A DNA stretch of 64,000 bases from Annona cherimola (GCA_030490835.1 CM059972.1:33211452-33275451); one strand, 5' to 3'; shown: positions 32,497 to 44,140, numbered from the stretch's first letter. A program made the numbers and translations. The notes: generated by a model not told the origin, from the sequence alone.

Positions 32497-33687
32497 ATTT
32501 CAATTCTTGAGGGAGTCCCGGTCCTTTCTTTTTGTCTTTTTTTGTTTTTCTTTCCTTTTATTTTTACTTCTCATTATATTTTCATTTTTTAGTTCATTTT
32601 AGGATCATGCATTGAGAACAATGCATCTTTCAAGTTGGGGGGGTGTATTCTCAACCATAGGTTAGTTTTGCATTTTAATTTTCATGCTTTAGTTTATGTT
32701 GCATGCATTTCAAATTCTAGTTAATGAAAGTTGTCTTTTGTTTCAATTCATCTGATTGTGAAAATATGCAAGGCTGTGATTAATTCTGACTTGAAATTGA
32801 ATTCATGAAAGAATGGGCAATTCAGATTGAAACCAAGTATAAGCAGGTTGAATTTAATATGTGAAAGAATTAAAAAGGAATTTCTGAATACATTGTTCTA
32901 ATTCAATAACAGGCATATCTTTCAGACCGAGATGATGAAAACTGAACTAAATAAAAGTTAACCAAGTACGTTAACGGGTTCAGAAATGGTATTATTTCAT
33001 AGGAATTACTCAAACATGTTCAATACCCCTAATAAAGCATTAGAAAAAGATAAAAAGGGGGTGCTTGACCTAAGCTGAGTAACCGGGACTTGGCATTGAC
33101 AAATGGCAAGGTTCGCGTAAAAAAGCAAAGGAAAATCACAGTAACAACGCTTTAAAAAATGAAAATTCTTCATAGATACCTTGAAATATGGTGAGGGGAG
33201 CCCAAAAAAAAAGATCTCCAGATATCCTAAAATATGGTGAGGATAATTTTTGCAATAAGTTTGGGGGGAAAGAGAATATGTAGATATTAGCAATTGAATT
33301 TAGTGACTTGATACCATTTGCTGTAACCAGTGTATTTAGGTTAATACTTGGTTTGCTTGAGTTCATTGAGTTCCTAACCAGTTTTCTGATCGAATGAAAG
33401 ATTGACGTGTTGAAATATAACTTTGCACTATGGAATTCTGACACCCACTTGTAACTTGGTTTGGAAAGGAAAATTTATGCCTTGTTTGTTTGTATAAAGA
33501 AGGATTTTTCAGGATGAATTAATCACGACCATGTGAAATGTCTAAGTGGATTGATCAATGCATAACCGGAAGCAAAAGGAGTTGATTTTTGTTTTTCTGC
33601 ATTCATTCATTCATACATTCATTCATTTATTTATTCATTCTGTTTGCATGTGTTGCTCGAGGACTAACAACATTTAAGTTTGGGGTA
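32497..33687 (+). other. G2 3' non-coding region with internal PPT-like tract, microsatellite and PPT
   Basis: About 1.2 kb without a gene. CAAGTTGGGGGGGTG (~32632-32646) looks like a second PPT right after ORF3. An (ATTC)n-like repeat lies at ~33599-33640. The PPT AAGTTTGGGGTA (33676-33687) abuts the 3' LTR. Short inverted copies of an ATATTTCAGG word (33185-33240) match the G1 region around 21300-21360. Confidence 0.75.
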
Positions 33688-35293
33688 TGATAACTCATAT
33701 TTTTACGAGTTATCATGGCCCATTTTAGACTTAATTTGTGTGTTAGTTTGAGATATTAGGCTTAGTTTGCACTCTTTTAGCTTAATTTTCATCCGCTTTG
33801 TATTTCAGGAGCATTAATTAGGTTTTAGAAAATTCTAGCATTATTTAGGCCTTTTTAATTTATTTATTTAGTTTTTCCATTTTTTGTAGGAAGGACAGGA
33901 CATACGGCAGCAGAGCGGACGAGTTGAAAGCAAGCTGAGGCATCCAGAACCAGAGAGTTGGCCCCTAGGCGCCACCCTACACGCCTTGACCGTTTGCAAC
34001 ACAACTGACATGAAGGGAGCATATCTAGAGAGTTGGCACCTAGGCGCCACCCATGGGTGCCAAGGCGCCAATACTCTACAGCAAACTGAAGTCAAGAACC
34101 ACAAATCACATGATGCAGTCCAGGGAGTTAGCGCCTAGGTGCCAGTGCAGAAATTCCTAGGGTTTCCAGAATGTGTCCAGGCTTCTTAGCACATAGAGAG
34201 TTGGCGCCTACGCGCCAGTCAGTGGCGTCCAGGCGCCAATACGCATCCGAAAGTGAATATTCTAGTGCGTAAGCTGCGCAACAGGGGACTTTATATATAG
34301 ATCCTAGGGGTTCGCTCGCGAAAAAAAAGGAGGAAGAACTGGAGAACGAACTACAGTGCAAGAGAAAGCGGGAATCAAGATTAAAGCTCGGATTGAAGAA
34401 GGAATTCAAGTCTCGTTGGTGGAAACTGCCGGAAAACAGTCTTTTCTTATTCTTTCCAATTTTCTTTCTCTTCCTTATGGGTACTTTTTATTTGGATGTA
34501 TTGGATGTTAAGATCATGTCTTTGAGCTAAACCTCCATTAGATGGATAGTTAGGATGAATTGAATTCTAAACTGTATTGTTTCTTGGTTCTTAGAATATT
34601 TAGGAATGAATATTTAAGCTTATATATATGATTGCATATAATTTACCTTTGCATGTGTGAGTTTAATGCTTTCACAAGATTAGCTACATTGTAAGATGAT
34701 TTAATTGCTCTATTTACCCTTGGAAATGGGAGATATTTGCCAGATCCACGTGCAAGGCACAGGTTTCAACTTTGTGTAAGGAGAGTTGTTTAACGGATAG
34801 GAATATACCGTTAAATCCTGTGTAGTCATTATGCAAGTTATGAACTTATCAATTTCACTTTATTTAATGGCATGGGAACATAACACTTAAATAGGGTGTA
34901 ATTAGCTTTATATACTGTTGGAAGACATATATGAAGATATATGAAGATATATGTACTTGGGCTAGTAAATTCATATGTAATCCACTTAACAAGAACCAGA
35001 GTAATATAGTTTAGAGTCAAGGATTCCGATCTATCCATCTGTCATCCCTAATCAGTAAACTCGCTTTGAGTATCCAGTAGTCTGGTGATCTCTACTCTGA
35101 TATCTGTTTCACAATCGTTAGCTTAGTTAATTCACAAAACCAGAATTTCACAACCTTCAAAAGCAGTTAAGCTAAATAATAATTCTGGTTAACAATTCCT
35201 CGTGGGAACGATACTCTACTCACTCTTTATTACTTGACACGACACGTATACTTGCGTAAATAGTGAGCAATTTAATAGACATATACGCAGCTC
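33688..35293 (+). mobile_element. G2 3' LTR (lacks last four bases)
   Basis: It starts TGATAACTC and ends ...CGCAGCTC, where GTCA is expected. The TATA box is TATATATA at 34292-34299. It is ~90 bp longer than the 5' LTR, partly because of an extra palindrome-bearing stretch around 34040-34150 (GGCACCTAGGCGCC and relatives). Confidence 0.9.
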
Positions 35294-35681
35294 CTGGAGA
35301 CCCTAAAAATTTCTACACTGGCGCCTAGACGCCAACTCTCTGGACTGCTCCTTCATGTCAGCTGTGTGTGTTGCAAACGGTCAAGGGGTGTAGGGTGGCA
35401 CCTAGGCGTCAACTCTCTAGTTCTGGACGCCTCAGCTTGTATTCAATTCATCCGCTCTGCTATCATACGTCTCGTCCTTCCTAAAAAAGATGGAAAAACT
35501 AAATAAATGAACTAAAAATTCCTAAATAATGCAAAAATTGCCTAAAAACTAATTAATGCTCCTAAATGCAAAACAGATGAAAATTAAGCTAAATGAGTGC
35601 AAACCATACCTAGTCTCTCGAATTAACACACAAATTAAGTCTAAAATGGGCCATGATTACTCCTAAAAATACGAGTTATCA
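35294..35681 (-). mobile_element. G1 5' LTR, second segment
   Basis: It starts CTGGAGACCC, matching 20390 in the G1 3' LTR, and ends GAGTTATCA at 35681. The TSD GAGGG follows (35682-35686). Confidence 0.9.
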
Positions 35682-35686
35682 GAGGG

Positions 35687-36939
35687 GTGAATTAGGTATT
35701 TAAAATTTTTCAACTTAAACAGAAATTTTACTCCGGATTAATCTAGTCCCCTTTATGAAGAAACAAATGGAAAACAATGTAGTGCTGAGAGCAGAAATAA
35801 AAATCAACAAGCAAGATTTTATAGTGGTTCGGGCAACCTTCCCTACTCCACTCTTACAAGCTCACACCTCTTGTGACTTGGGTTCCACTATGTATTTCAC
35901 AAATACAACTAGAGCCACTGCTCTCTTCTAGATTCCTGCTCTAGGGGGCATCAACAATTCACAGCACAAGTAGGTGACGAGTTCCACTCCAATCACACAC
36001 TACTTTGCTTACACTTGATCTTAGTTACCCAAACTAAATCAAGTTCAATACAATAAGAAAAAGTAAAAGAAATTTTCTACACGTTACTGATGTGTAGAGG
36101 CAGATTTGGCGTAGAGAAGAACTTGTAATGCAGTCTGAAAGATTCAACGAGCAGCTCTTGGCAGTTTGAAAGTCAGGTTCTTCTTCTAGATGTTGGCTTG
36201 ATCACTTAAAGCTCTTAGGAATGGGAGTTATGCTCAATCAATGATTTCTCAGCTACCCTCCATGTTCATATTGACTGTCTTTTATAAATGTTGAGGGAAT
36301 CCAAACTTTTGGAAGTAGGTGACGCGCATTTAATGTGCCAATGTTCGAAAAATTTCCGACCGTTGCGACCCAAGTTGCAGGTGGAGTCAACTTTGGGTGC
36401 GAATTCGCCCAAGTCGTAGATGGAGTCGAATTCGGGTGCGACTTCAGCTGTCTGTAACTTCTTCAAGTTCCAGTCTAGGTCAACTTGGTCCTCGACTTGA
36501 CCCAAGTCGCAGGTGAAGTCGACTTCGGGTGCGACTTCACTTCCTCAACTTGCTTGATGAACTTGAATCTTCGGAGATGAATTTGATTACTTGATTTTCT
36601 TCATATTGATTGTTCTCCCATTTATTTATAACTCTTGGAACTTAGTATAATCATCCTAGATTGAAAACTTTAATCTCTTTATCTTGAAATCTTGAATACT
36701 TGAATCTTGGAGTGCCCAATGATGTCCAAATGTGTGTTCTTAATTTGAATTGATGAATCCATGCATCTTTACTTAGCTTTAGACTTGTTGTGATCTTCAA
36801 AACGCATGTTGTTAGTCTGAACTCGAAGTTGGAGTCGACTAGGTCTGCGACTTCACCCAAGTCGCATGCGGAGTCGACTTGGGATGAGACTTTGGCAGCT
36901 CTCATCCCCGATTTCAACGCTAGACGAAAATGACGTTTT
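35687..36939 (-). mobile_element. copia1 5' LTR, middle segment
   Basis: It continues from GTGAATTAGG and matches 6610-7858 of the 3' LTR. It carries the same GTCGAC-rich blocks (36430-36535, 36820-36890). GTTTT (36935-36939) is the target site of copia2. Confidence 0.9.
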
Positions 36940-38522
36940 TGTTGGAAACAATGTTTAAAACAAAATAAAATTGACCAAAGCATAAGTTTTGATGATTAAC
37001 AAAGTCAAATTTGAGTACAAAGTGATTACTAATGATTATGTTGAATGTCTTAAGGAATGAAATCAGCCAAGTCGATTCCCAAGTCGACTTGGACTTCGAC
37101 TTAGGGTGAAGTCGATCCCAAAGTCAACTCCACCTTCGACCTCAAACGAAACCTCATGGCCAGAGTTGAAATTGGAAGGAGAGCAGCTGAAGTCGCAGGC
37201 CAAGTCGACTCCACTTGCGACTTGGAAGCCAAGTCGCAGACGAAGTCGACTCCAGCATCGACTTGGAGATGCACAGTTCCTTCCAGAGTTGATTTTGGGA
37301 CAGAACATTCCGAAGTCGCAGTCGAAGTCGACTCCGGTTTGCGACTTGGGCGAAGTCGCAGACCAAGTCGACCCCAAGATCGACTTGAGGTTTTTAAAGT
37401 TCAAGACACAAGTTCAAGCTCATTTTCAAGATGAAGACTAATACAAAACTAAGCAAGCAAGGTGCATACAAATTTTCAAGCTCTTCAAGATTCACAAGAT
37501 GTGAAGACAATCCAGAATGAAAATAATTAAAGGAAAGAAACTAAGCAAGCTAGAGGAAAATCAAACAAGGATCAAACTGATTCAGCACAAGGACTGGTCA
37601 AGTCGCACCCCAAGTCGACTCCAAGATCGACTTGAGGTCAAGTCTGAAACCAAGTCGACCCAGAACTCAGACTTGGAAACTGCAGAACTGCCGAAGTCGC
37701 ACACGAAGTTGACTCCAGCATGCGACTTGGGAAAGTAACGTTCGAATTTTCGAATGTTGGAACATTTATTGCGCGCCAACCACTTGTATAACGTTCAAAA
37801 TCTTCCCTCCTCTATATATAGACACTCAAGCATACGTGGAAACACACAAGACAGAGTCTAAAGAGAGGAAAGAAGTGCAAGCAAAAGTTCTTATTTGATT
37901 TTCTCTAAATTTGAGTGATCTATACACCTTCAAAGGAAGAACAAGCTTCAAAGTTGCAAGTAGCTTCAACGAAACACAACCGGTTGCTTCTACAGATTCT
38001 TCCTCAAGCTGAAACTTGCCTACAAAACTCAGTAAAGTGTAGATCTTCCTTATTCTTACATTATTGTTTATTTTTGGTGCTTGGTTTGAGTTTGGTGTAT
38101 CAAACGAAGACGTTGCAAGTAGAGTTGTGATTGAAGTGTAACTCATCATCTACTTGTGTCAATTGTATAAGCCTCCTAGAGCTAGAATCTAGAAGAGAGC
38201 ATAGGCTCTGATTGTATATGCCCCCTAAAGCTAGAATCTAGAAGAGAGCGGAGACTCTAAGTGTATTCGCGGAATACATAGTGGAACCCAAGTCACAACG
38301 GTGTGTGAGCTTGGAAGAGTGGAGTTGGGAAAGGTTGCCCAAACCACTATAAATCTTGCCTACTGTTTTACTTTATTGCTTTCATTATCTCATTGCTCTC
38401 TATTTGTTTCAATTAAGGGGATTAAGCTTTCAAGGGGTTAAGTTTTTAATTTACCAAAGAATTTTATAAGAACCCAATTCACCCCTCCCCTCTTGGGTTT
38501 TGCCATTAACTCGGGACCAACA
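36940..38522 (+). mobile_element. copia2 5' LTR
   Basis: TGTTGGAAACA...GGGACCAACA, 1,583 bp. Clusters of AAGTCGACTT-type palindromes lie at 37068-37390 and 37600-37735, upstream of the TATA box and so in U3. Short ORFs on both strands at 37063-37441 are readings of these repeats. Confidence 0.93.
37813..37820 (+). promoter_or_regulatory. copia2 LTR TATA box
   Basis: TATATATA within CCTCTATATATAGACAC, ~75 bp after the last GTCGAC cluster. The copy in the 3' LTR is at 46986-46993. Transcription would be expected to start about 30 bp downstream. Confidence 0.7.
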
Positions 38523-38524
38523 AG

Positions 38525-38536
38525 TGGTATCAGAGC
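38525..38536 (+). other. copia2 primer-binding site
   Basis: TGGTATCAGAGC, complementary to the 3' end of initiator Met tRNA, two bases after the 5' LTR. Confidence 0.92.
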
Positions 38537-38570
38537 AGGTCTTTGAGCTTACCAAAGAGATCTTATTGAC

Positions 38571-40395
38571 ATGGCATCCCAATCTACTTCCGTTCCCGCA
38601 TTTATCGAAGGCCAATCCTTTACTAGGCCACCATTGTTTGATGGGAACAATTTTGGATATTGGAAGCTACGAATGAAACAACTCATCATGGCTACCGATA
38701 TCGATTCTTGGATTGCGATTCAAGATGGTGTAACCTTGCCCATTGATGAAAAAGCTTCTAAATGGACCGATGAGGAAGTAAGAATCGTGAAGAGCAATGC
38801 CAAAGCTATGAATTCACTGTTTTGTGCTCTTACGACATCCGAATATGATAGAGTATCCTCTTGTTTAACTGCCAAAGAGATATGGGATACATTAACCTCT
38901 ATCTATGAAGGAACTTCTCAAGTCCAAGGGACGAGAAGAAACATTTTGATTGGAGAATTGGAAAATTTTAGGATGTTAGAAATAGAAAATATTTCTGAAA
39001 TGTTTGCTAGATTCTCAAAAATTACTAATGCTTTGAAAGGTCTTGGAAAGGCTATATCTGAATCTGAACAAGTTATGAAGATTCTAAGGGCTCTACCGGA
39101 ATCTTGGACTCCAAAGATTACGGCAATAGAAGAAGCCAAGGATCTTAACACGTTGAAGTTGGAAAATCTTATTAGCTCCTTAATGTCACATGAGCTGATC
39201 AAGAAAAGAAATGAAGATCATCACAAAAGCAAAAGAGCCATTGCCTTGAGAGCCGCACAAGACTCGGACGACACCTCATCTTCACAAAATGACGAAGAAA
39301 TTGCCTTACTCACAAAACAATTCAGAAAATTTGTAAGGAAAGGCAAAAATTTCAGAAATTTTAAAGAAAGAAACTCCAAAGAGAAAAAGAAAGAAACAAC
39401 AAAATGCTACCGATGTGGCGGTTCGGGACACATGCAAGCCCAATGTCCAACACCCGAAGAAAACAAGGCAAAGGAGCAAAGAAAAGATCGAGGCGACAAC
39501 AAAAGATTTCAAAGAAACAAAGGAAGAGGCATGTACGTGAATGAAGAAGAATCTACAACAAATACCTCCTCAAGTGAAGAATGTGAAGCAGATTGCGCTA
39601 GAATTTGTTGCATAGCAAATACCGACATATGCTTTGCAGCCACGGAAACCTTGGAGGATCAAGCTACTTCAACGGACTGCACAAGTAGTCAAGAGGTAAC
39701 CTCTAAACAGAAATATTTTTCTACAAATGAATGTCTTAAATGTGCTGAATTAGAAGAACTTCAACAAGCTTATGATTCACTATATGAAGAAATAAAGAAA
39801 TTAGGAAACAAGTTTACAATGAAGAAAAGACAATGTGATGCAGTAATAATCGTAAATGGTAAACTTGCTGAAAAATTAGATAAGTTAAAAGATGAAAAGA
39901 ATACCCTAGAAAATGAGTTAGAAAAAACTTAAAAATGAGAATAAATCATTAAATGAATCCCTTGCCAAGTTCTCTAATCCAGGAGAAAATGTGAAAATGT
40001 TCTTGAAAATGACAACTCAAACTTGCAAGAAAGGACTTGGATACAATACATTTGAACAATCAAAGTCTAATGCTCCAAGAAATAATATCAAACCCATTTA
40101 TACTAAACCAAAGATAAAACAAGTAGTTTGGACCAAAAGACCAACTAATGAACAAATTACCAAATGGCTCCCTATTTCTAGACTTCCGGGAGCTTGTAAC
40201 TTTTGCAACAAGTTTGGACATAAGATCTATCAATGTAAACTAAGAAAACTGCAAAACCTAGGTGCTAAATTGGTTTGGATGCCAAAAAGCATTGGGTTTA
40301 TGGCTTCAAAGATGGATCAACTTAAACTTCAAAGGTTAACTAACCCAAACGGACCCATAAAATGGGTACCAAAGGATGAGCTCCACTCAAATTAA
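38571..40395 (+). pseudogene. gag: copia2 gag
   Basis: It starts MASQSTSVPAF. An N-terminal Retrotran_gag_2 / UBN2-like domain (FDGNNFGYWKLRMKQLI to ~residue 220) is followed by a basic linker and zinc knuckle 1, CYRCGGSGHMQAQC. Next is a coiled coil (ELEELQQAYDSLYEEIKKL, KLDKLKDEKNTLENELEK). A frameshift at the A-run near 39927 moves the reading to the frame that holds zinc knuckle 2 (CNFCNKFGHKIYQC), ending at 40395. The length of about 600 residues and the two knuckles are typical of Sireviruses. Gag would form the capsid and bind element RNA. Confidence 0.88.
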
Positions 40396-40975
40396 TTTTT
40401 GTAGGTATGTCTTAAAGCTAAGGCCAATAAAGTATGGTTTATGGATAGCGGTTACTCAAGACATATGACAGGAGAAAAAGGATTATTTCACAAGATCAAC
40501 CCATGTGATGAAGGAACAGTAGTTTTTGGAAATAACGAAAAAGGTAAAATAAAAGGTAAAGAAAATGTCTATGGTATTTCAAATGCATGTATTGAAAATG
40601 TTCTATTTGTTGAAGGACTCAAACACAACCTAATGAGCATTAGTCAACTATGTGATAAAGGATATAAAGTTGTATTTGAATCCTCTATATGTAATGTTAT
40701 TGATGATGACGAGCGCATAATTTTTAGTGGCAAAAGACATGGAAATGTATATTTGGTTTGCCTTGATGACTTAGAAGGAAAATGTCTAATAGCCATAGAA
40801 AATGATCCATGAAAATGGCATGCAAGGCTTGGACATATAAATATGTCAAATATTAGAACCTTATGGAAAAAGAATTTGGTACAAGGCTTACCAAAGCTCA
40901 AATATGACAAAGATAAGATTTGTAAAGCCTGCCAACTATCTAAACAACCGAAAATTCCATTTTTGACCAAACAGG
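40396..40975 (+). pseudogene. pol: copia2 protease / pre-integrase segment
   Basis: It is in the same frame as the end of gag, after TAA and TAG codons (40393-40405). FMDSGYSRHMTGE carries the protease DSG. GLKHNLMSISQLCDKGYK follows. Then the zinc-binding WHARLGHINMSN and CKACQLSKQPKIPF (HHCC) appear, with TGG of the WKWHARLGH region changed to TGA at ~40810. Confidence 0.86.
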
Positions 40976-42042
40976 ATATCTCAACAACTAGACCACTTGA
41001 ATTACTACATATGGATCTTTATGGGCCATCAGACATTTTAACTCTTGGTGGGAAAAAGTATGTATATGTAATCGTGGATGACTTTTCTAGATTTACTTGG
41101 ATTATACTCTTAGCTAGCAAAGATGAAGTATTTTCAATGTTTGTCTCGTTTTCAAATTTGGTGCAAAATGAAAAATAAAGTTCAATCATTTCCATTAGAA
41201 GTGACCATGGTGGTGAATTTGAAAATACTCGATTCATAGAATTTTGCAATGAAAAGGGAATTCACCATACATTTTCTGCACCAAGAACTCCTCAACAAAT
41301 TGGAGTTGTTGAAAGGAAAAACCGGACAATTCAAGAAATGGCTAGGACCATGCTAAATGAGAGTAAATTGTCCAAGAGATTTTGTGGTGAAGCTGTAAGT
41401 ACAGCTTGTCATGTATTAAACCGAGTTACCATTAGAGCTATATTGAAAAAGACCCCATATGAACTTTGGAAAGGAAGGAAACCAAACATATTATATTTTC
41501 ATACTTTTGGATGTACTTGTTATGTGCTAAATAATGAAAAAACAAATCTGGGAAAACTAGATGCCAAAAGCGATGAAGCTATTTTCTTGGGTTATTCATC
41601 AAATAGCAAAACATATAGAATTTTCAACAAAAGACATCAAACAATAGAAGAGTCAATGCATGTTGTCTTTGATGAATTTAATCAATCTCCGAGAAAGGAG
41701 GATGAATTAAGTGATGCAGATGATACAAAAGGAAAACAACAAGAACAACCAAAGGAAATCGAGCTCAAGCCAGAAAAGTCCATGGAGGAAGAGGTAAGTA
41801 AAGGTAATGATCCTTACAAACCTCCAACTGATTTAAAGTTCAAAAATGCCCATCCAATTGAGCAAGTCATTGGAAATGTTTATGAAGGAGTAAAAACTAG
41901 GAGATCAAAGCAAAATATTTGTGGACAATATGCAATTGTGTCAAAAATTGAACCAACCACTATTGAACAAGCTCTTAATGATGAAAGCTGGGTTATTGCA
42001 ATGCAAGAAGAGCTAAATCAATTTGAAAGAAATGATGTATGA
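40976..42042 (+). pseudogene. pol: copia2 integrase
   Basis: The DDE core is recognisable: LLHMDLYGPS (first Asp), IVDDFSRFTW, RSDHGGEFEN (second Asp) and VVERKNRTIQEMA (Glu present). A TAA lies at 41176-41178, and the usual PQQNGV reads PQQIGV. Then come MARTMLNESKLSKRFCGEAV, the C-terminal GKLDAKSDEAIFLGYSSNS and an acidic linker (EIELKPEKSMEEEVSKG). The frame stops at TGA 42040-42042, where the relative has Trp. Unlike copia1, the catalytic Glu codon is intact. Confidence 0.87.
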
Positions 42043-43476
42043 CATTTAGTTCCTAGACCAAATGATTATACCATTATTGGTACCAAATGGATATTTAGGA
42101 ACAAATTGGATGAAAGCGGACTTGTAATTAGAAACAAGGCTAGATTAGTAGCCAAAGGGTATTTCCAGGAAGAAGGGATTGATTTTGAAGAATCATATGC
42201 ACCTATGTCTAGATTATAAGTCATACGCATCTTACTAGCATTTGCTTCTCACATGAATTTCAAATTGTTTCAAATGGATGTAAAAAGTGCATTTTTGAAT
42301 GGTTACTTGAATGAAGAAGTATATGTTGAACAACCCCCTGGATTTGAAAAAAAGGATCAATCTAAATATGTTTATAAGCTGATCAAAGCATTATATGGAC
42401 TAAAACAAGCCCCAAGAGCTTGGTATGAAAGGTTAAACAGATTTTTGATTGATCATGAGTTTCAAAGAGGGAAAGTTGATATTACTTTGTTCATTAAATA
42501 TAAAAGTAGAAATATTTTGATTGTACAAATTTATGTAAATGATATAATATTTGGAGCTACTGATGAAACTTTATGCCAAGAATTTTCTAAGATCATGCAG
42601 AACGAATTTAAAATGAGCATGATGGGAGAACTAAATTTCTTCCTTGGACTACAAATCAAGCAACAAAATGAAAGGATATTCTTAAATCAATCCAAGTACG
42701 TCAAAGAAATGCTAAAGAAATTTGGAATGCAAACTACAAAAGGAGAAAATACTCCAATGAGTTCTACAATCAAGATCGACACGGACAAAAACGGTAAATG
42801 TATCGATCAAAAGCTTTATAGAAGTATGATAAGATCATTGTTGTATTTAACTGCTTCTAGACCAGATATTTTGTTTAGTGTTTGTATGTGTTCTAGATTC
42901 CAAGCATGCCCCAAAGAATCACATCTATTGGCTGTAAAAAGAATTTTTAAATATTTGATAAATACTACTAATCTTGGACTATGGTATCCAAAGGGGTCAA
43001 CATTTGACTTAATCGGCTATTCGGATGCGGATTTTTCCGGCTACAAAGTAGATAGAAAAAGTACTAGTGGAACCTGTCAATTTCTTGGAAATATGTTGGT
43101 TTCATGGTATTCAAGGAAACAAACCAGTGTTGCTCTATTTACTACAGAAGCCGAATATATAGCCGCCGGAAGCTGTTGTGCCCAACTACTTTGGATGAAA
43201 CAACAATTAAAAGATTATGACATTGATTATTACAATATTCCTATTAGATGTGACAACACAAGTGTCATATGTTTGACAAAGAATCCAGTATTGCATTCAA
43301 GAACCAAGCATATAGATGTAAGACATTATTTTATTCGAGAACATGTTGAAAATCATGATATTTGTTTAGAATATATAAAAACTGAGAATCAAATTGCTGA
43401 TATCTTTACTAAGCCATTAGCAAAGGAATCATTTTATAAAATTAGAAATGATATGGGGATGATAGAGTTAAATTAA
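42043..43476 (+). pseudogene. pol: copia2 reverse transcriptase and RNase H with YVND active site
   Basis: [29 protein letters not shown] and ESYAPMSRL precede a TAA near 42217. From 42253 a 407-codon open frame runs [43 protein letters not shown], the RT thumb, then RNase H (TTEAEYIAAGSCCAQLLWMK, TKHIDVRHYFIRE, ADIFTKPLA). The RT box that should be YVDD reads YVND at 42532-42543 (GAT to AAT), removing one catalytic aspartate. The enzyme would be inactive even without the stops. Confidence 0.9.
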
Positions 43477-43509
43477 GGAAAATTATACAGGAAAATCAAA
43501 TCTGAAAAA

Positions 43510-44140
43510 TCATAAGTCAAGTCGACTCCATGGGAGCCAAGTCGACTTCAGTGAAGTCGACCTGGGAAAGTGAAGTCGACTCCGCCTCTAAGGCGAAGTC
43601 TACTCTACTGGGTCGAAGTCGACTCCGCCCTAAGGCGAAATCGACTCTGAGAGACCGAAGTCGACTTCGCCTAGGGCAAAGTCGACTCCGCGCGCGACCG
43701 TCCGACTTCTCCCCTCTTTTCTTCTTTCTTCTTTCTTTTTCTTCTCATTTTCCCGCTGTCTTCCTCTTTCCAGAAATTCTTCTTCTCCGGCGATTCTTGT
43801 TTTCCCTCTCTGATTCTCCGGCGATTCTCAGGCCATTTTCTATCCGGCATTTTCTTGCCTTCATTTCCAGCATCTCTCTCTCTCTTTCTCCGGCGACCGC
43901 CACTTCCTCTCCGTTCTTCTCTCTCTGTTTTCTGCAACTCCGACATTTTTCTCTTCATTCTCATTCTTGTCCCTCTCTTCAATCTCTCTCCCTCTCTGTT
44001 CTATCTTTTCTCTCTCCTCCCTCTGTTCTATCTTTTCTCTCTCCCTCTCTCTCTTACACTGTCTCTGCCTAGTGGTATCAATTCTTCCATTCTATCTGCT
44101 CTCTTTTTCAGTCTCAAAGCTTCTCTCTATATCGCTCTAA
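43510..44140 (+). repeat. GTCGAC palindrome cluster and pyrimidine-rich leader before copia2 ORF3
   Basis: About ten GTCGAC-type units (AAGTCGACTCC and variants) occupy 43515-43695 directly after pol. A CT-rich stretch (43700-44140) follows, with CTCTCTCT runs and repeated CTCCGGCGATTCT. Small ORFs on both strands here are low-complexity readings. The LTR carries the same palindromes. Confidence 0.75.

Larger units (their letters stand above)
26316..35293 (+). mobile_element. G2: Athila-like Ty3/gypsy element, non-autonomous
   Basis: This 8,978-bp plus-strand element lies inside the G1 5' LTR. Its layout is 5' LTR 26316-27828, Asp-tRNA PBS, gag-protease (28007-30190), a short ORF, a conserved hairpin, ORF3, a long 3' region, PPT and 3' LTR 33688-35293. 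RT, RNase H and integrase are missing. The left target AATGT (26311-26315) has no copy on the right. The 3' LTR lacks its last four bases (GTCA), so ~9 bp were lost at that junction. Confidence 0.9.
19317..35681 (-). mobile_element. G1: Athila-like Ty3/gypsy element, non-autonomous, interrupted by G2
   Basis: The minus-strand LTRs run TGATAACTC...AGCTCGTCA. The element is flanked by the perfect TSD GAGGG (19312-19316, 35682-35686) within the copia1 5' LTR. Its 5' LTR (25191-26315 and 35294-35681, 1,513 bp together) is split by G2. The 3' LTR (19317-20860) is 1,544 bp. The internal region is only 4.33 kb. It holds the PBS, a reduced gag-like ORF, a conserved hairpin, ORF3 and a long 3' region, but no RT, RNase H or integrase. 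Confidence 0.9.

Noticed and set aside
37068..37390. Regularly spaced short palindromes resembling a CRISPR array
   Set aside because: Spacing is irregular, repeats are degenerate, the locus is a plant LTR, and the same array lies in both LTRs of one element.
37063..37441. Overlapping ORFs on both strands rich in SRLR / KST repeats (also at 46197-46575)
   Set aside because: All are readings of the GTCGAC palindrome array in different frames; they are LTR sequence, not genes.
38525..38536. tRNA gene signals
   Set aside because: The Met- and Asp-tRNA-like matches are only PBS segments of 12-18 bases next to LTRs; no tRNA cloverleaf is present.
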